64,000 nt of DNA, taken from assembly GCF_021025955.1 (NCBI RefSeq), contig NZ_JAJNCL010000002.1:423626-487625 (forward strand). Direction: 5' to 3'. The notes beneath the pieces are model-generated. The model had not been told where the DNA came from. It saw only the letters and a program-made list of their open reading frames with translations, and did not search any database. The position numbers and the translations under genes are program-made. This DNA is from Rhodococcus qingshengii. Its GTDB lineage: Bacteria; Actinomycetota; Actinomycetes; Mycobacteriales; Mycobacteriaceae. Shown here one piece after another: positions 47,017-58,215 of this stretch (its first letter is position 1; the number at the start of each line of letters is the position of its first letter).

Positions 47017-48155
47017 GCGACGCTGGCCAGCATGGCGGCGATACGCCTAAGAAGTACACAGATGAAGAGCTCGACGCGATGTCACGCGACGACCTGGTCA
47101 AGCTGGGTACCAATCTCGATGGCGTCGACGTCGTCTACCGCCGTGATCGTTGGTCGGTAAAGGGAACCAGGGCGGAGAAGCGCGCAGAGCGCAACGTCGC
47201 CTTCTGGTTCGGCCTCGCCGGCGTTTCGGCGATCGCGTTCATCGCGATCTACCTGTTCTGGCCCTGGGAGTACGCCGGCGCCGGTGACGAGAACTACGGC
47301 AAGTACAGCCTGTACACCCCGTTGATCGGCCTGACCATGGGTCTGGCGATCCTCGGCGTCGGCATCGGTGCCGTCCAGTTCACGAAGAAGTTCATCCCCG
47401 AAGAGGTTTCGATCCAGGACCGCCACGACGGTGGTTCCACAGAGGTCGATCGTCGCACGATCGTTGCCGAACTCGGCGACACCCTCGATACGTCCACCCT
47501 CCCCCGCCGCAAGGCCATCAAGCGCAGCTTGATGTTCGGCGGTGGCGCACTCGGCGTCATGATGGTCATGCCCCTCGGCGGACTCATCAAGAACCCGTGG
47601 GCCAAGGGCGACGACTCACCTCTGTGGGTGTCCGGCTGGACCCCGAACTACCCGGGCGAGACCATCTACCTGCGTCGTGACACCGGCCGTCCCGAGGACA
47701 TCGTCCTCGTTCGCCCGGAAGATCTCGATGCCGGATCGATGGAAACGGTCTTCCCGTTCCGCGAGTCCGACCGTGGCGACGAGCACGCTCTGCTCGCTGC
47801 ACTGCGCGGCATTCGTAACTCGGTGATGCTCATCCGCCTCCGCACGGAAGACACAGCGCGTGTCACCAAGCGTAAGGGCCAGGAAAGCTTCAACTACGGC
47901 GATTACTTCGCGTACTCGAAGATCTGCACCCACCTGGGTTGCCCCACCTCGCTCTACGAACAGCAGAGCAACCGTATTCTGTGCCCCTGCCACCAGTCGC
48001 AGTTCGACGCACTGACCTACGGCAAGCCGATCTTCGGTCCCGCTGCTCGCGCACTTCCGCAGTTGCCTATTACAGTGAACGAAGAGGGCTTCCTGGTCGC
48101 CGACGGTGACTTCATCGAAGCACTCGGCCCGGCATTTTGGGAGCGTCGACCGTGA
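47013..48155 (+). CDS. qcrA: Rieske iron-sulfur subunit (QcrA)
   Basis: A 380-residue actinobacterial Rieske protein with three predicted membrane helices (about 68-90, 105-130, 170-192) before the Rieske domain. The 2Fe-2S ligands lie in CTHLGC and CPCHQSQFD near residues 310-335. The ATG at 47013 overlaps the qcrC stop and the TGA overlaps the qcrB GTG, so translation is coupled throughout. Confidence 0.95.
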   Translation: MSDAGQHGGDTPKKYTDEELDAMSRDDLVKLGTNLDGVDVVYRRDRWSVKGTRAEKRAERNVAFWFGLAGVSAIAFIAIYLFWPWEYAGAGDENYGKYSLYTPLIGLTMGLAILGVGIGAVQFTKKFIPEEVSIQDRHDGGSTEVDRRTIVAELGDTLDTSTLPRRKAIKRSLMFGGGALGVMMVMPLGGLIKNPWAKGDDSPLWVSGWTPNYPGETIYLRRDTGRPEDIVLVRPEDLDAGSMETVFPFRESDRGDEHALLAALRGIRNSVMLIRLRTEDTARVTKRKGQESFNYGDYFAYSKICTHLGCPTSLYEQQSNRILCPCHQSQFDALTYGKPIFGPAARALPQLPITVNEEGFLVADGDFIEALGPAFWERRP

Positions 48156-49819
48156 CCACAACAACAACCAAACCGTCCAAGATCAGCGCGGCAGCGGCTG
48201 GACAAGCGGAGGCTATGGACTCCCGCTACCACCTCGCTGCAGGCATGCGCCGGCAGATCAACAAGGTCTTCCCGACGCACTGGTCCTTCATGCTCGGCGA
48301 GATCGCGCTCTACAGCTTCGTGATCCTGCTGATCTCCGGTGTGTTCCTGACACTGTTCTTCGATCCGTCGATGGCACACGTCGTCTACCAGGGCGCATAC
48401 CAGCCGCTACGCGGTGTCACGATGTCTCGTGCCTACGAGACCACCCTCAACATCTCCTTCGAGGTGCGCGGCGGTCTCTTCGTTCGCCAGATTCACCACT
48501 GGGCTGCACTGATGTTCGCGGCGTCGATCATCGTTCACCTCGCTCGCATCTTCTTCACCGGCGCATTCCGTCGTCCGCGTGAGGCGAACTGGGTCATCGG
48601 CTGCCTGCTGCTCATCCTGGCGATGTTCGAAGGCTTCTTCGGCTACACCATCCCCGACGACCTGCTCTCGGGCACCGGCCTTCGCGCAGCATTCGGTGGT
48701 ATCACGATGAGTATCCCGATCGTCGGTACCTGGATGCACTGGCTGATCTTCGACGGCGACTTCCCCGGCGACCTCATCATTCCGCGCCTCTACGTCGCTC
48801 ACGTGCTGCTGTTCCCGGGCATCATCCTGGCCCTGATCGCCGGCCACCTCGCGTTGGTCTGGTACCAGAAGCACACGCAGTTCCCCGGCCCAGGCCGTAC
48901 GGAGCAGAACGTCGTCGGCGTCCGTATCCTCCCGGTCTTCGCGATGAAGGGTGGCGCGTTCTTCGCCATGACCTTCGGCGTGCTCGCACTGCTCGGTGGT
49001 CTGTTCCAGATCAACCCCGTGTGGAACATCGGTCCGTACAACCCGTCTCAGGTCTCTGCCGGTTCGCAGCCTGATATCTACATGATGTGGACGGACGGCC
49101 TTGCTCGACTGTGGCCGGCGTGGGAGATCTACCTGTTCAATCGCTACACGATTCCCGCTGTGTTTGCCGTCGCCCTGATCATGGGCCTCGTCTTCGCACT
49201 GTTGATCGCGTACCCGTGGATCGAGAAGCGCCTCACCGGAGACGACGCTCACCACAACATCCTGCAGCGCCCGCGCGACGTGCCGGTCCGTACCGCTATC
49301 GGTGCAATGTCCATCGCGTTCTACCTGGTGCTCACGATCTCCTGCATCAACGACATCATCGCGTACCACCTGCACATCTCGCTGAACGCAATGACGTGGA
49401 TCGGCCGTATCGGCATGGTTCTCCTTCCGCCCATCGCGTACTTCGTGACGTACCGGTTCTGCATCGGCCTGCAGCGCAGTGACCGTGCAGTCCTCGAGCA
49501 CGGCATCGAGACCGGCATCATCAAGCGGATGCCGAACGGCCAGTACATCGAGATCCACCAGCCGCTCGGCCCCGTCGACGAGCACGGACACCCGATCCCG
49601 CTCGAGTACCAGGGTGCAGCTGTCCCGAAGAAGATGAACAAGCTCGGTCTCGCCGGTAAGCCAGGTAGCGGTAGCCTGATCACCGCTGACCCGGTCGAGG
49701 AGAGCGAGGCTCTCGAAGCCGCTCACCACGAAGCTGAGCACGAGCAGCTTCAGATCCTTCTGGACTACCAGAACCGAACCAATGGCAAGTCCAACGGTTC
49801 GGGTGGAGAGCTCCACTAA
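48152..49819 (+). CDS. qcrB: Cytochrome b subunit (QcrB)
   Basis: A 555-residue cytochrome b with menaquinol sites; this subunit is the target of the Q203-type inhibitors in mycobacteria. The b-type core ([40 protein letters not shown]) is clear, with a polar C-terminal extension of about 120 residues typical of actinobacteria. GTG 48152 overlaps the qcrA stop; an in-frame ATG 15 bases earlier is less likely. Confidence 0.95.
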   Translation: MTTTTTKPSKISAAAAGQAEAMDSRYHLAAGMRRQINKVFPTHWSFMLGEIALYSFVILLISGVFLTLFFDPSMAHVVYQGAYQPLRGVTMSRAYETTLNISFEVRGGLFVRQIHHWAALMFAASIIVHLARIFFTGAFRRPREANWVIGCLLLILAMFEGFFGYTIPDDLLSGTGLRAAFGGITMSIPIVGTWMHWLIFDGDFPGDLIIPRLYVAHVLLFPGIILALIAGHLALVWYQKHTQFPGPGRTEQNVVGVRILPVFAMKGGAFFAMTFGVLALLGGLFQINPVWNIGPYNPSQVSAGSQPDIYMMWTDGLARLWPAWEIYLFNRYTIPAVFAVALIMGLVFALLIAYPWIEKRLTGDDAHHNILQRPRDVPVRTAIGAMSIAFYLVLTISCINDIIAYHLHISLNAMTWIGRIGMVLLPPIAYFVTYRFCIGLQRSDRAVLEHGIETGIIKRMPNGQYIEIHQPLGPVDEHGHPIPLEYQGAAVPKKMNKLGLAGKPGSGSLITADPVEESEALEAAHHEAEHEQLQILLDYQNRTNGKSNGSGGELH

Positions 49820-49834
49820 GAACGACAGCTGACC

Positions 49835-49873
49835 AGTGAGGCCCCGAACCGGATTCCGGTTCGGGGCCTCACT
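49835..49873 (+). terminator. Terminator after qcrB
   Basis: Perfect 18-base arms (49835-49852 and 49856-49873) with a 3-base loop, 15 bases after the qcrB stop. It closes the ctaE-qcrCAB unit and would also serve the convergent monooxygenase-like gene. Confidence 0.9.
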
Positions 49874-49970
49874 CGTTCTCTGAGCGATTCAGTTTGGAGA
49901 ACCACTAAGGGGTGTTACCACTCCCCCGGTTCGCCGTATGAGGCCGGCTTGAAGGGCAGTACGCCCAATC

Positions 49971-50267
49971 TCAGACCTCGAAGACGGACGAATAGTGCTC
50001 GACCGTCGGGAAAGGTTCGTAGAAGTGATGGAGAAGTTCTCGCCACTTCTCGTATCCTGCGGACTGACGGAACCCGATGGTGTGTGACTCCAAGTCCTCC
50101 CACTCGACAAGCAGGAGGTACCGCTCCGGCGCTTCCACGCAGTGCGAGAGCCGCAGCCTGATGAATCCGGGAACCTCGGAGATGATGGCACGGGCCACGT
50201 CGAACGCGGACTCGAATTGCGCTGACTGCGCCGGATCAACCTGCAAGACGGCATGTTCGAGGATCAT
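49971..50267 (-). CDS. Antibiotic biosynthesis monooxygenase (ABM)-family protein
   Basis: A 98-residue dimeric ferredoxin-like protein: MILEHAVLQVDPAQSAQFESAFDVA with YLLLVEWEDLESHTIGFRQS. The open frame extends to 50747, but the ATG at 50267 begins the domain and the extension is antisense to the DUF3224 gene. Functions in this family range from quinol oxidation to simple stress proteins, so none is assigned. Confidence 0.83.
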   Translation of the reverse strand: MILEHAVLQVDPAQSAQFESAFDVARAIISEVPGFIRLRLSHCVEAPERYLLLVEWEDLESHTIGFRQSAGYEKWRELLHHFYEPFPTVEHYSSVFEV

Positions 50268-50333
50268 AGGCGAAGTGTTGCACGTTCTCGAGAGTCCCCA
50301 CGAGGCGTTGCCGCCTGGTGAGATACTCGGACC

Positions 50334-50723
50334 ATGACATCCCATGCGCGCGGCACCTTCGAGATCGATCTCCGCCCTGCCGATCCTGAGCTCGCCGGAC
50401 GCGTCGGCCGCTTCGAGTTCGACAAGACATTCGTCGGCGGCATCGAAGGTACGTCGTCCGGCCTCATGCTGTCCGCCGGCGACCCGACAAACGGTGAAGC
50501 CGGCTACGTCGCGTTGGAGGTTGTCACCGGGCAAGTCGACGAAGCGGTGGGGTCGTTCGCCCTGCAGCAGTTCGGTCGGATGATCGACGGAACCCAGAAG
50601 CTCCTGTACGAGATCGTGCCCGGGTCCGGAACCGGCGAATTGAAGGGTATCTCGGGCACGCTCGAACTCGAGGTCGTGGACGGTCTGCACCGCTACGACC
50701 TCGAATACCTGCTCCACGATTGA
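50334..50723 (+). CDS. DUF3224 family protein
   Basis: A 129-residue beta-rich protein of unknown function (family relative of allene-oxide-cyclase-like barrels). GTFEIDLRP and SSGLMLSAGDPTNGEAGYVALE are typical. ATG 50334 is preceded 6 bases upstream by GATACT (50322-50327), suggesting a leaderless start. It is divergent from the ABM gene. Confidence 0.82.
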   Translation: MTSHARGTFEIDLRPADPELAGRVGRFEFDKTFVGGIEGTSSGLMLSAGDPTNGEAGYVALEVVTGQVDEAVGSFALQQFGRMIDGTQKLLYEIVPGSGTGELKGISGTLELEVVDGLHRYDLEYLLHD

Positions 50724-50763
50724 CAGACAACGGTTGATACTCGGCAAGCTTGTCCGTCCTACA

Positions 50764-50797
50764 CCTGCATCAACGACAACCCTGCATCAACGACAAC
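50764..50797. repeat. Perfect 17-base tandem duplication
   Basis: CCTGCATCAACGACAAC occurs at 50764-50780 and again at 50781-50797, immediately before the ctaF terminator hairpin. It is probably a recent duplication in non-coding sequence. Confidence 0.9.
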
Positions 50798-50831
50798 AGA
50801 GGCGCCGAACCCGGATGGATTCGGCGCCTCT
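50798..50831. terminator. Terminator between DUF3224 gene and ctaF
   Basis: Arms 50798-50809 and 50820-50831 (AGAGGCGCCGAA and its complement) around a 10-base loop, 19 bases after the ctaF stop on the minus strand. Both convergent transcripts could use it. Confidence 0.8.
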
Positions 50832-50849
50832 GTTCGAGTGCAGGTGAAA

Positions 50850-51266
50850 CTAGTGCTTCTCGGGTCCGGTGTAGTACTCGAACACCAGGCCGGCAGCTGC
50901 GGCCAGCACACAGACAACTGACACTGCGATGAGCCACGGCTGGAAGTACGCCAGCGACACTGCCGCGAGTGCAGCAGCAGCGGCCAGCAGGATCGGCCAG
51001 AAGCTACCCGGGCTGAAGAAGCCCAGTTCTCCTGCACCGTCCGAGATTTCAGCGTCGTCGTAGTCCTCGGGACGGGTGTCCAGACGACGAGCAACGAAGC
51101 GGAAGTAGGTACCCACGATGAGCGTCAGACCTGCAGACAGGACGATGGCCGTCAGTCCGGCCCACTCGATACCTGTGCGTGACAGAGCGGTGAACACTCC
51201 GTAGATGATCGCGACGAGAATGAAGAACATCGTCAGGATCTCGAAGAGCTTGGCTTCGATCTTCAT
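50850..51266 (-). CDS. ctaF: Cytochrome c oxidase subunit IV (CtaF)
   Basis: A 138-residue actinobacterial aa3 oxidase subunit with four hydrophobic helices in two pairs and an acidic loop ([23 protein letters not shown]). It lies 39 bases downstream of ctaC in the same direction, so one transcript. The ATG at 51266 follows an AAGGACAAG-type ribosome site. Confidence 0.93.
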   Translation of the reverse strand: MKIEAKLFEILTMFFILVAIIYGVFTALSRTGIEWAGLTAIVLSAGLTLIVGTYFRFVARRLDTRPEDYDDAEISDGAGELGFFSPGSFWPILLAAAAALAAVSLAYFQPWLIAVSVVCVLAAAAGLVFEYYTGPEKH

Positions 51267-51305
51267 ATCAGCACTTGTCCTTGTTCAGTGAAGAGGCTGG
51301 CCGGC

Positions 51306-52364
51306 TCAGTTGCCTGCAGTGGCGACGGTTGCCTGACGGTACTCGCGGGCGGTGTTGAACGGCGTGGTCGACGTAGCCACCGGCGACTGACCGATTGCCT
51401 GCAGAGCCTCAGCGGTCGTCAGACCGCCCTTGCCCTCCGCGTCACCCTTGCGCAGCTCGATGTACTTGGCGAAGTCCTCCGGCGAAACCGCACGAACCTC
51501 GAAGTTCATCATCGCGTGGAACGTGCCACACATTTCTGCACAACGCCCGACGAACGCGCCTTCCTTCTCGATCTCACTGATCTGGAAGATGTTGTCCGAG
51601 TGGTTCTCCTTGGGGTTCGGGAGAACGTCACGCTTGAACAGGAACTCGGGCACCCAGAATGCGTGGATGACGTCCGAAGAAGCGAGTTCGAACTGGATTC
51701 GCTTGCCGGTGGGCAGAACGAGGATCGGGATCTCCTGGCTGGAGCCGACGGTCTCGATCTTGTCGTAGTGCAGGTAGCTCAGGTCCTCGGTGCTGTTGCC
51801 GTGGATCGGGCCGGGAACTTCTTCGCCGTGATCGTTGACAGTGGAGCCCTCGGTCTTGGCAGCCTCTTCGGCCTCGACGTCGATTCCGTTGTACTTGGCG
51901 GAACCGTCACCGAACTCGATGGAGCGGTAGCCGAACTTCCAGTTCCACTGGAATGCCGTGACGTCTACGACGACGTCAGGGTTGTCCGTCTTGTCCAGAA
52001 CATGGTTCTGAACGATGACGGTGAAGTAGAAGAGAACCGCGATGATGACGAAGGGAACTGCCGTGTAACCGAGTTCGAGCGGCACGTTGTATGCCGTCTG
52101 ACGCGGGAATTCCGGCGAGTCCTTCTTCTTACGGTGGAAGATGACGGCCCAGAAGACCAACCCCCACACCAGCACACCCATGACGAGGGCGGCTACAACC
52201 GACCACGTCCACAGCTCACGCATGCGCGTCGCCTCCGGGGTGATGCCCGAAGGCCACCCGAAACGAAGCACTTCGTTGTCGATGGAGCAACCCGACAGCA
52301 GCAAGGCAGCAATGCCCAGAGATACTGCCAGCCCCGCTCGCCGAAGGATCCGACCTTGCGCCAC
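51306..52364 (-). CDS. ctaC: Cytochrome c oxidase subunit II (CtaC), lipoprotein
   Basis: Carries the CuA centre. The visible ligands are DVIHAFW and [12 protein letters not shown] near the C-terminal domain. The N-terminus is a lipoprotein signal (lipobox LLLSGC), followed by two membrane helices. The frame opens at 52424; GTG 52364 is preferred because AGGAAGG lies 7 bases upstream, and GTG 52370 is nearly as good. The insertion [23 protein letters not shown] in the CuA domain is typical of actinobacteria. Confidence 0.93.
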   Translation of the reverse strand: MAQGRILRRAGLAVSLGIAALLLSGCSIDNEVLRFGWPSGITPEATRMRELWTWSVVAALVMGVLVWGLVFWAVIFHRKKKDSPEFPRQTAYNVPLELGYTAVPFVIIAVLFYFTVIVQNHVLDKTDNPDVVVDVTAFQWNWKFGYRSIEFGDGSAKYNGIDVEAEEAAKTEGSTVNDHGEEVPGPIHGNSTEDLSYLHYDKIETVGSSQEIPILVLPTGKRIQFELASSDVIHAFWVPEFLFKRDVLPNPKENHSDNIFQISEIEKEGAFVGRCAEMCGTFHAMMNFEVRAVSPEDFAKYIELRKGDAEGKGGLTTAEALQAIGQSPVATSTTPFNTAREYRQATVATAGN

Positions 52365-52690
52365 GTTCACGCCTTCCTGATCGCCACAAAATTCAACTAG
52401 GGCATGCCCGGAGGGAAGGCCCAATTACTACGCAGCGTAGACCAAAGCCGGGCGCTATCCATCCTCGGGTCCTCACCCGTGTCGCGGCGGACGTCACACA
52501 GCTCTCTCAGGTGCTGCTCAGGAACAGCTCAGGTCGTTTGGGCGACGCACATCACGTCGATTCGTTCCGCCGTGATCGGCAGGGACGTCGATCTGCGGCA
52601 TACTTTCGACAAGAGTTCGTTGACCTCTCCCCGACACTCGTGTCCGGGAGCCTTCTGTACAAAAAATTCTGAATCGAGGAACCGGACGCT
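52365..52690. other. Divergent ctaC-asnB intergenic region
   Basis: 326 bases with no gene. Three CTCAGG direct repeats at exact 11-base spacing (52506, 52517, 52528) are the only obvious structure. No clear -10/-35 pair can be named. Confidence 0.55.
52506..52533. repeat. Three CTCAGG direct repeats, 11-base period
   Basis: CTCAGG begins at 52506, 52517 and 52528, one helical turn apart, about 150 bases from each divergent start. A regulator-binding array is possible. Confidence 0.55.
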
Positions 52691-54616
52691 GTGTGTGGAC
52701 TGCTCGGGCTACTGACATCTGGCGGAACCAGCGAAGACGCCGTCTCGCGGGTCGACCAGGCGATGCATTGCCTTCGTCACCGCGGGCCGGACGAACACGG
52801 GACGTGGAACGACGACCACCTCGTCTTCGGGTTCAACCGCCTGGCGATCATCGACATCGCTCATTCCCACCAGCCGCTGCGTTGGGGCCCGCCGGAGAAC
52901 CCTGAGCGCTACGCGCTCACGTTCAACGGCGAGATCTACAACTATCTGGAGATCCGCGCCGAACTGGTCAAGGACCACGACGCGAAGTTCTTCACCGAGG
53001 GCGACTCGGAAGCCATCGTCGCTGCATTCCACTACTGGGGTGAAGATGCGGTCAGGCGCCTGCGCGGAATGTTCGCGTTTGCGATCTGGGACACCGACAC
53101 ACGCGAGCTGTTCATCGCGCGCGATCCGTTCGGGATCAAGCCGCTGTTCATTGCGACCGGCGCCGGCGGCACCGCGTTCGGCAGCGAGAAGAAGAGCCTG
53201 CTCGAACTCACCGATCTGATCGGCATCGGTACCGAGCTGGATCCGCGCGCCATCGAGCATTACACCGTTCTGCAGTACGTACCGGAGCCGGAAACACTGC
53301 ACAAGGAGATCCGACGCCTGGAGTCGGGCAGCTTCGCTCGGGTGCGTCCCGGCGAGGAGCCCACCTTCACGCGGTACTTCACGCCGAAGTTCCCGGCCAA
53401 GCCTTTTGCACCTGGCACCGAGAAGGCGCGCTACCAGGAAATCGCCGAAGCACTCGAGGATTCGGTCGCCAAGCACATGCGGGCCGACGTCACAGTCGGT
53501 TCGTTCCTGTCCGGCGGTATCGACTCCACTGCGATCGCGGCGCTGGCGATGCGTCACAACCCCAACCTGATCACCTTCACGACCGGTTTCGAACGTGAGG
53601 GCTATTCCGAGGTCGACGTCGCTGCAGAATCCGCCGCAGCGATCGGCGCGAAGCACGTCGTCAAGGTGGTCTCCCCCGCCGAGTTCGCCGCCGCCATTCC
53701 CGAGATCGTCTGGTACCTCGACGACCCGGTAGCCGATCCGGCATTGATTCCGCTGTGGTTCATCGCGAAGGAAGCGCGCAAGCACGTCAAGGTCGTGCTG
53801 TCCGGCGAGGGTGCAGACGAGCTGTTCGGCGGCTACACGATCTACCGTGAGCCGTTGTCGCTCAAGCCGTTCGAGTACCTCCCCAAGGGATTGCGTCGGG
53901 CTGCGGGCAAGTTGTCCGAACGCATCCCGGACGGCACTCGCGGCAAGAGCCTGCTCAATCGCGGTTCGTTGACCCTCGAGGAGCGCTACTACGGCAACGC
54001 TCGTAGCTTCAATGACGCTCAGCTCCGCGCCGTCCTTCGCGATTTCCGCCCCGAATGGACTCACCAGGACGTCACTGCGCCGATCTACGCGCAGTCACGG
54101 GACTGGGATCCGGTTGCGCGGATGCAGCATCTCGACCTGTTCACCTGGCTGCGCGGCGACATCCTCGTCAAGGCCGACAAGATGACGATGGCCAACTCGC
54201 TGGAACTGCGTGTGCCGTTCCTCGATCCCGAGGTCTTCGACGTCGCGTCACGCGTACCGCTCGATCAGAAGATCACGAAGGACACTACCAAGTATGCGCT
54301 GCGTCAGGCCTTGGAAGGCATTGTGCCGCACCATGTTCTGCACCGCGCCAAGCTCGGATTCCCGGTTCCTCTGCGCCACTGGCTTCGCGGCACCGAACTC
54401 TTCGACTGGGCACATCTGCAGATCGAAGAGTCGGGTACCGACCACATCTTCGACAAGCAGGCCGTCGTGAAGATGCTCAACGATCACCGCGAGGGCGTTT
54501 CGGACCACAGCCGACGCCTGTGGACCGTCCTGACCTTCATGGTCTGGCACGGAATCTTCGTGGAGAAGCGCATCGTGCCGCAGATCCAGGAACCGGTGTA
54601 CCCGGTCAATATCTAA
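52691..54616 (+). CDS. asnB: Glutamine-hydrolysing asparagine synthetase (AsnB)
   Basis: A 641-residue two-domain enzyme. The N-terminal Ntn glutaminase has the catalytic Cys directly after the start (MCGLLG) and RGPDEHG. The synthetase domain has the PP-loop SGGIDSTAIAAL near residue 275 and SGEGADELFGGY. The start is GTG 52691, fixed by the need for Cys2. As recalled, the M. tuberculosis equivalent (Rv2201) also has a role in amidating wall peptides or asparagine supply; that is not decided here. Confidence 0.93.
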   Translation: MCGLLGLLTSGGTSEDAVSRVDQAMHCLRHRGPDEHGTWNDDHLVFGFNRLAIIDIAHSHQPLRWGPPENPERYALTFNGEIYNYLEIRAELVKDHDAKFFTEGDSEAIVAAFHYWGEDAVRRLRGMFAFAIWDTDTRELFIARDPFGIKPLFIATGAGGTAFGSEKKSLLELTDLIGIGTELDPRAIEHYTVLQYVPEPETLHKEIRRLESGSFARVRPGEEPTFTRYFTPKFPAKPFAPGTEKARYQEIAEALEDSVAKHMRADVTVGSFLSGGIDSTAIAALAMRHNPNLITFTTGFEREGYSEVDVAAESAAAIGAKHVVKVVSPAEFAAAIPEIVWYLDDPVADPALIPLWFIAKEARKHVKVVLSGEGADELFGGYTIYREPLSLKPFEYLPKGLRRAAGKLSERIPDGTRGKSLLNRGSLTLEERYYGNARSFNDAQLRAVLRDFRPEWTHQDVTAPIYAQSRDWDPVARMQHLDLFTWLRGDILVKADKMTMANSLELRVPFLDPEVFDVASRVPLDQKITKDTTKYALRQALEGIVPHHVLHRAKLGFPVPLRHWLRGTELFDWAHLQIEESGTDHIFDKQAVVKMLNDHREGVSDHSRRLWTVLTFMVWHGIFVEKRIVPQIQEPVYPVNI

Positions 54617-54624
54617 GCCTTCGG

Positions 54625-54672
54625 CCCCGTGAGTGGTTAGGGAGTCTCCGGACTCCTCAACCACTCACGGGG
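54625..54672. terminator. Terminator between convergent asnB and adoK
   Basis: Outer arms 54625-54638 and 54659-54672 (CCCCGTGAGTGGTT and complement) enclose a second stem (GGAGTC/GACTCC, 54641-54646 and 54651-54656). It starts 9 bases after asnB. Confidence 0.85.
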
Positions 54673-54680
54673 CGGAGCCC

Positions 54681-55715
<1,035 letters not shown>

Positions 55716-55783
55716 TTACTGCCCGTAGCGCCGTCTTTGGCACCCGAGCCGTCGGATCGGAACCGTCAGGGTACGGGTCACCA

Positions 55784-55830
55784 CAAACAATTGACGCGAA
55801 ACCGAATGTCGGTTCCGCGTCAGTTGTTTG
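55784..55830 (-). terminator. Terminator of the ErpA-like gene
   Basis: Arms 55784-55798 and 55816-55830 (15 bases, one G-U type mismatch) with a T-rich run on the minus strand after the hairpin, 24 bases downstream of the stop at 55855. Confidence 0.8.
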
Positions 55831-55854
55831 CGAATTGAGTTGTGATCGACAGAC

Positions 55855-56205
55855 TCAGTTGAACGAGTCACCGCAGGCGCAGGAGCCTGTTGCGTTGGGG
55901 TTGTCGATCGAGAAGCCCTGCTGCTCGATGGTGTCGAGGAAGTCGATGGACGCACCTTCGACGTACGGCGCGCTCATTCGGTCGACAACCAGGTTGACGC
56001 CGTTGAAGTTGACGGTGAGGTCACCGTCGAGCGTGCGGTCGTCGAAGAACAGCTGGTACTTCAGTCCGGCACAGCCGCCGGGCTGCACTGCTATACGCAG
56101 CGCGAGGTCGTCGCGCCCCTCCTGATCGAAGAGTGCCTTCGCCTTGGAGGATGCGGCCTCGGTCATCTTGACGCCGTGGGTGGCGGTCTCGTTCTGCACA
56201 GTCAT
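55855..56205 (-). CDS. erpA: A-type Fe-S carrier (ErpA/HesB-like)
   Basis: A 116-residue iron-sulfur carrier with the three family cysteines: GGCAGLKY near residue 45 and the C-terminal SCACGDSF. The ATG at 56205 has AGGGAG about 6 bases upstream. It matches M. tuberculosis Rv2204c by position. Its likely role is to deliver Fe-S clusters to apoproteins such as respiratory subunits. Confidence 0.92.
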   Translation of the reverse strand: MTVQNETATHGVKMTEAASSKAKALFDQEGRDDLALRIAVQPGGCAGLKYQLFFDDRTLDGDLTVNFNGVNLVVDRMSAPYVEGASIDFLDTIEQQGFSIDNPNATGSCACGDSFN

Positions 56206-56321
56206 GGGCTCTCCCTAATGTTCGTACCAACCCGTGAACGCTTCAACGGTACGCCGCTGCCGACTTATTCCCGCCAGTCCTTACCGGGTGCGATTCGTCT
56301 TCATCCTATCCGGTCTTCCCG

Positions 56322-57422
56322 TCACGGCAACGGCGCGTCGACGCTGGTGGATCTTGTGCTCTGTTGACCGCGCCAGATGTTCCAATCGCGCGCTGTATGT
56401 TCGGCGAGTCCCTGAAGACACGCCGACGCTTCGTTCATCGCACGTTCCACCGAACCCGCGAACCCTGCCACCGATTTCGCCGCGACGATCGAGGTCGACG
56501 CATATTCCGCCTCGTCGAGCGTCACCTGGCCGGCAAAGAGGAGCGTCGGAACGCAGTGCGCTGCCCCGGCCGAAGCGAGCGCTGTAACGAGTTTGCCTCG
56601 CAGAGATTGGTGGTCGAACTTGCCTTCGCCTGTGATCACCAGGTCGGCAGACGCCAATAGCGCTGCCTGCCCGGTGCGATCGGCGACGACGTCGGCCCCG
56701 GATCGCCGCTGCGCACCGAGCGCGAACAGCGCAGCACCGATACCACCTGCGGCGCCGGCACCCGGAAGATCCGACACTCCCTTTCCGGTGACGGACTCCA
56801 ACTGTTCTGCCCACATCGCATTTCTCGCTTCGAGGACGGCGATTGCCTCGGCATCGCCGCCTTTTTGGGGGCCGAACACCGCTGCTGCGCCGTGTTCGCC
56901 GAGAAGGACGTGTTCGACGTCGGTGGCCGCGACCAACTGAATGCCCGCCGTAGCCACCATTGCAGCCTCCAGGCCGCCCAGCGCCTCCACCAGTCCACGC
57001 CCGCCGTCGGTGCAGCAACTCCCACCAAGTCCGACAACGATCGTCTTTACGCCGGCCTCGAGCGCAGCCGCGATCAGTTCTCCGACACCGCGACTGTGCG
57101 CGGCGAGTGCGCTCTCACGCGTCGGCGGGCCTCCGAGCAGGCCGAGCCCGACTGCCTCGGCCGACTCGATGTACGCCGTGCCCGAATCGAGCAGCCACTG
57201 AGCGTCGACGCCCACGGTCAACGGTCCGGACACCCGCGCGGACCGGATGTCGCCCCCTGCCGCGGCCAAAACGTCGACAAATCCCGGTCCCCCGTCGGAT
57301 TGTGGCGCGGTGACGACGTCGTCATCGGGTCGGCCGCGTCGCCAACCGGCAGAAATGGACTCGGCCGCCTCGACGGCGGTCAGGGTCTCACCGAATGAAT
57401 CTGGAGCAACTATTACCCGCAT
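56322..57422 (-). CDS. glxK: Glycerate kinase
   Basis: A 366-residue GlxK/type II glycerate kinase. The N-terminus MRVIVAPDSFGETLTAVEAAESI and GLGGSCCTDGGRG (near residue 130) followed by FDHQSLRGKL are diagnostic. It converts glycerate to a phosphoglycerate. ATG 57422 is used; the frame fits the M. tuberculosis Rv2205c position. Confidence 0.9.
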   Translation of the reverse strand: MRVIVAPDSFGETLTAVEAAESISAGWRRGRPDDDVVTAPQSDGGPGFVDVLAAAGGDIRSARVSGPLTVGVDAQWLLDSGTAYIESAEAVGLGLLGGPPTRESALAAHSRGVGELIAAALEAGVKTIVVGLGGSCCTDGGRGLVEALGGLEAAMVATAGIQLVAATDVEHVLLGEHGAAAVFGPQKGGDAEAIAVLEARNAMWAEQLESVTGKGVSDLPGAGAAGGIGAALFALGAQRRSGADVVADRTGQAALLASADLVITGEGKFDHQSLRGKLVTALASAGAAHCVPTLLFAGQVTLDEAEYASTSIVAAKSVAGFAGSVERAMNEASACLQGLAEHTARDWNIWRGQQSTRSTSVDAPLP

Positions 57423-57556
57423 AGCCGAAGTCTAAGAGTGCCGAATGACCCCGATGTTTCAGTTTCTCGAGCGTTTGAGCGTCTTGCGCGATTGTGATTT
57501 TCAGAAAGACCGAGGTCGGTTTCCCAGACCGTGCACTTATCCAATAGCCTGGAGGT

Positions 57557-58213
57557 GTGAAATTGCTACGCCGCGGTGACTCAGACAACTCCGACAAACG
57601 TGACGTCGAGGGCACTGAGGCATCCTCGGCCTCCGAAGAGGCACCCATCGAGCAGGTGGGCAAGGGCCGCCCAACACCCAAGCGTCGTGACGCCGAAGCG
57701 AAGAGGCGTGGCCCGGTTGCGCCTGCCCCGCTGACCGCGAAGGAAGCCCGCGCCCGCCGCAAGGCGACCCGGGGTTCCAAGGAGGACCGCAAGGCCGAAG
57801 CCGCCGAGCGTCGCGCATCGTCGGCAGACCGCCGCGCCCGCATGCTTGCCGGCGAGGACAAGTACCTGCTCCCCCGCGACAAAGGCCCGGTTCGCGCCTA
57901 CGTCCGCGACTTCATCGACGCTCGCCGCAACCTCGTCGGGCTGTTCATGCCGCTCGCATTGATCCTCATCATGACGATGTTCGTCACGCCCGCACTCCAG
58001 CAGATCGTCACGCTGGCAATGCTCGTGATGATGCTCTTCATGGTCGGTGAAGGCATCTGGCTCGGACGCATGATCAACAACCGCGTGGCCGAGCGCTTCC
58101 CCGACAGCACCGACGGCGGATTCAAGCTCGGCTGGTACGCGTTCGTTCGCGCGTCGCAGATCCGTAAGCTGCGCGCACCGAAGCCTCGTGTGGGGCCGGG
58201 CGACGCAATCTGA
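57557..58213 (+). CDS. DUF3043 family membrane protein
   Basis: A 218-residue protein of unknown function conserved next to cobT/cobS in actinobacteria. It has a long, highly charged N-terminal cytoplasmic part (Lys/Arg/Glu/Ala helices, residues 1-110), then two membrane helices (about 127-147, 150-168), and a basic C-terminus. The GTG at 57557 follows TGGAGG. The cobU start follows within 3 bases, so co-transcription is likely. Confidence 0.85.
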   Translation: MKLLRRGDSDNSDKRDVEGTEASSASEEAPIEQVGKGRPTPKRRDAEAKRRGPVAPAPLTAKEARARRKATRGSKEDRKAEAAERRASSADRRARMLAGEDKYLLPRDKGPVRAYVRDFIDARRNLVGLFMPLALILIMTMFVTPALQQIVTLAMLVMMLFMVGEGIWLGRMINNRVAERFPDSTDGGFKLGWYAFVRASQIRKLRAPKPRVGPGDAI

Positions 58214-58215
58214 GC

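Noticed and set aside
48407-49816. 469-codon minus-strand open frame
   Set aside because: Exactly opposite qcrB, whose motifs are unambiguous. The translation is His/Asp/Arg-rich shadow sequence.
52709-54064. 451-codon minus-strand open frame
   Set aside because: Opposite asnB; no recognisable domain and no ribosome site.
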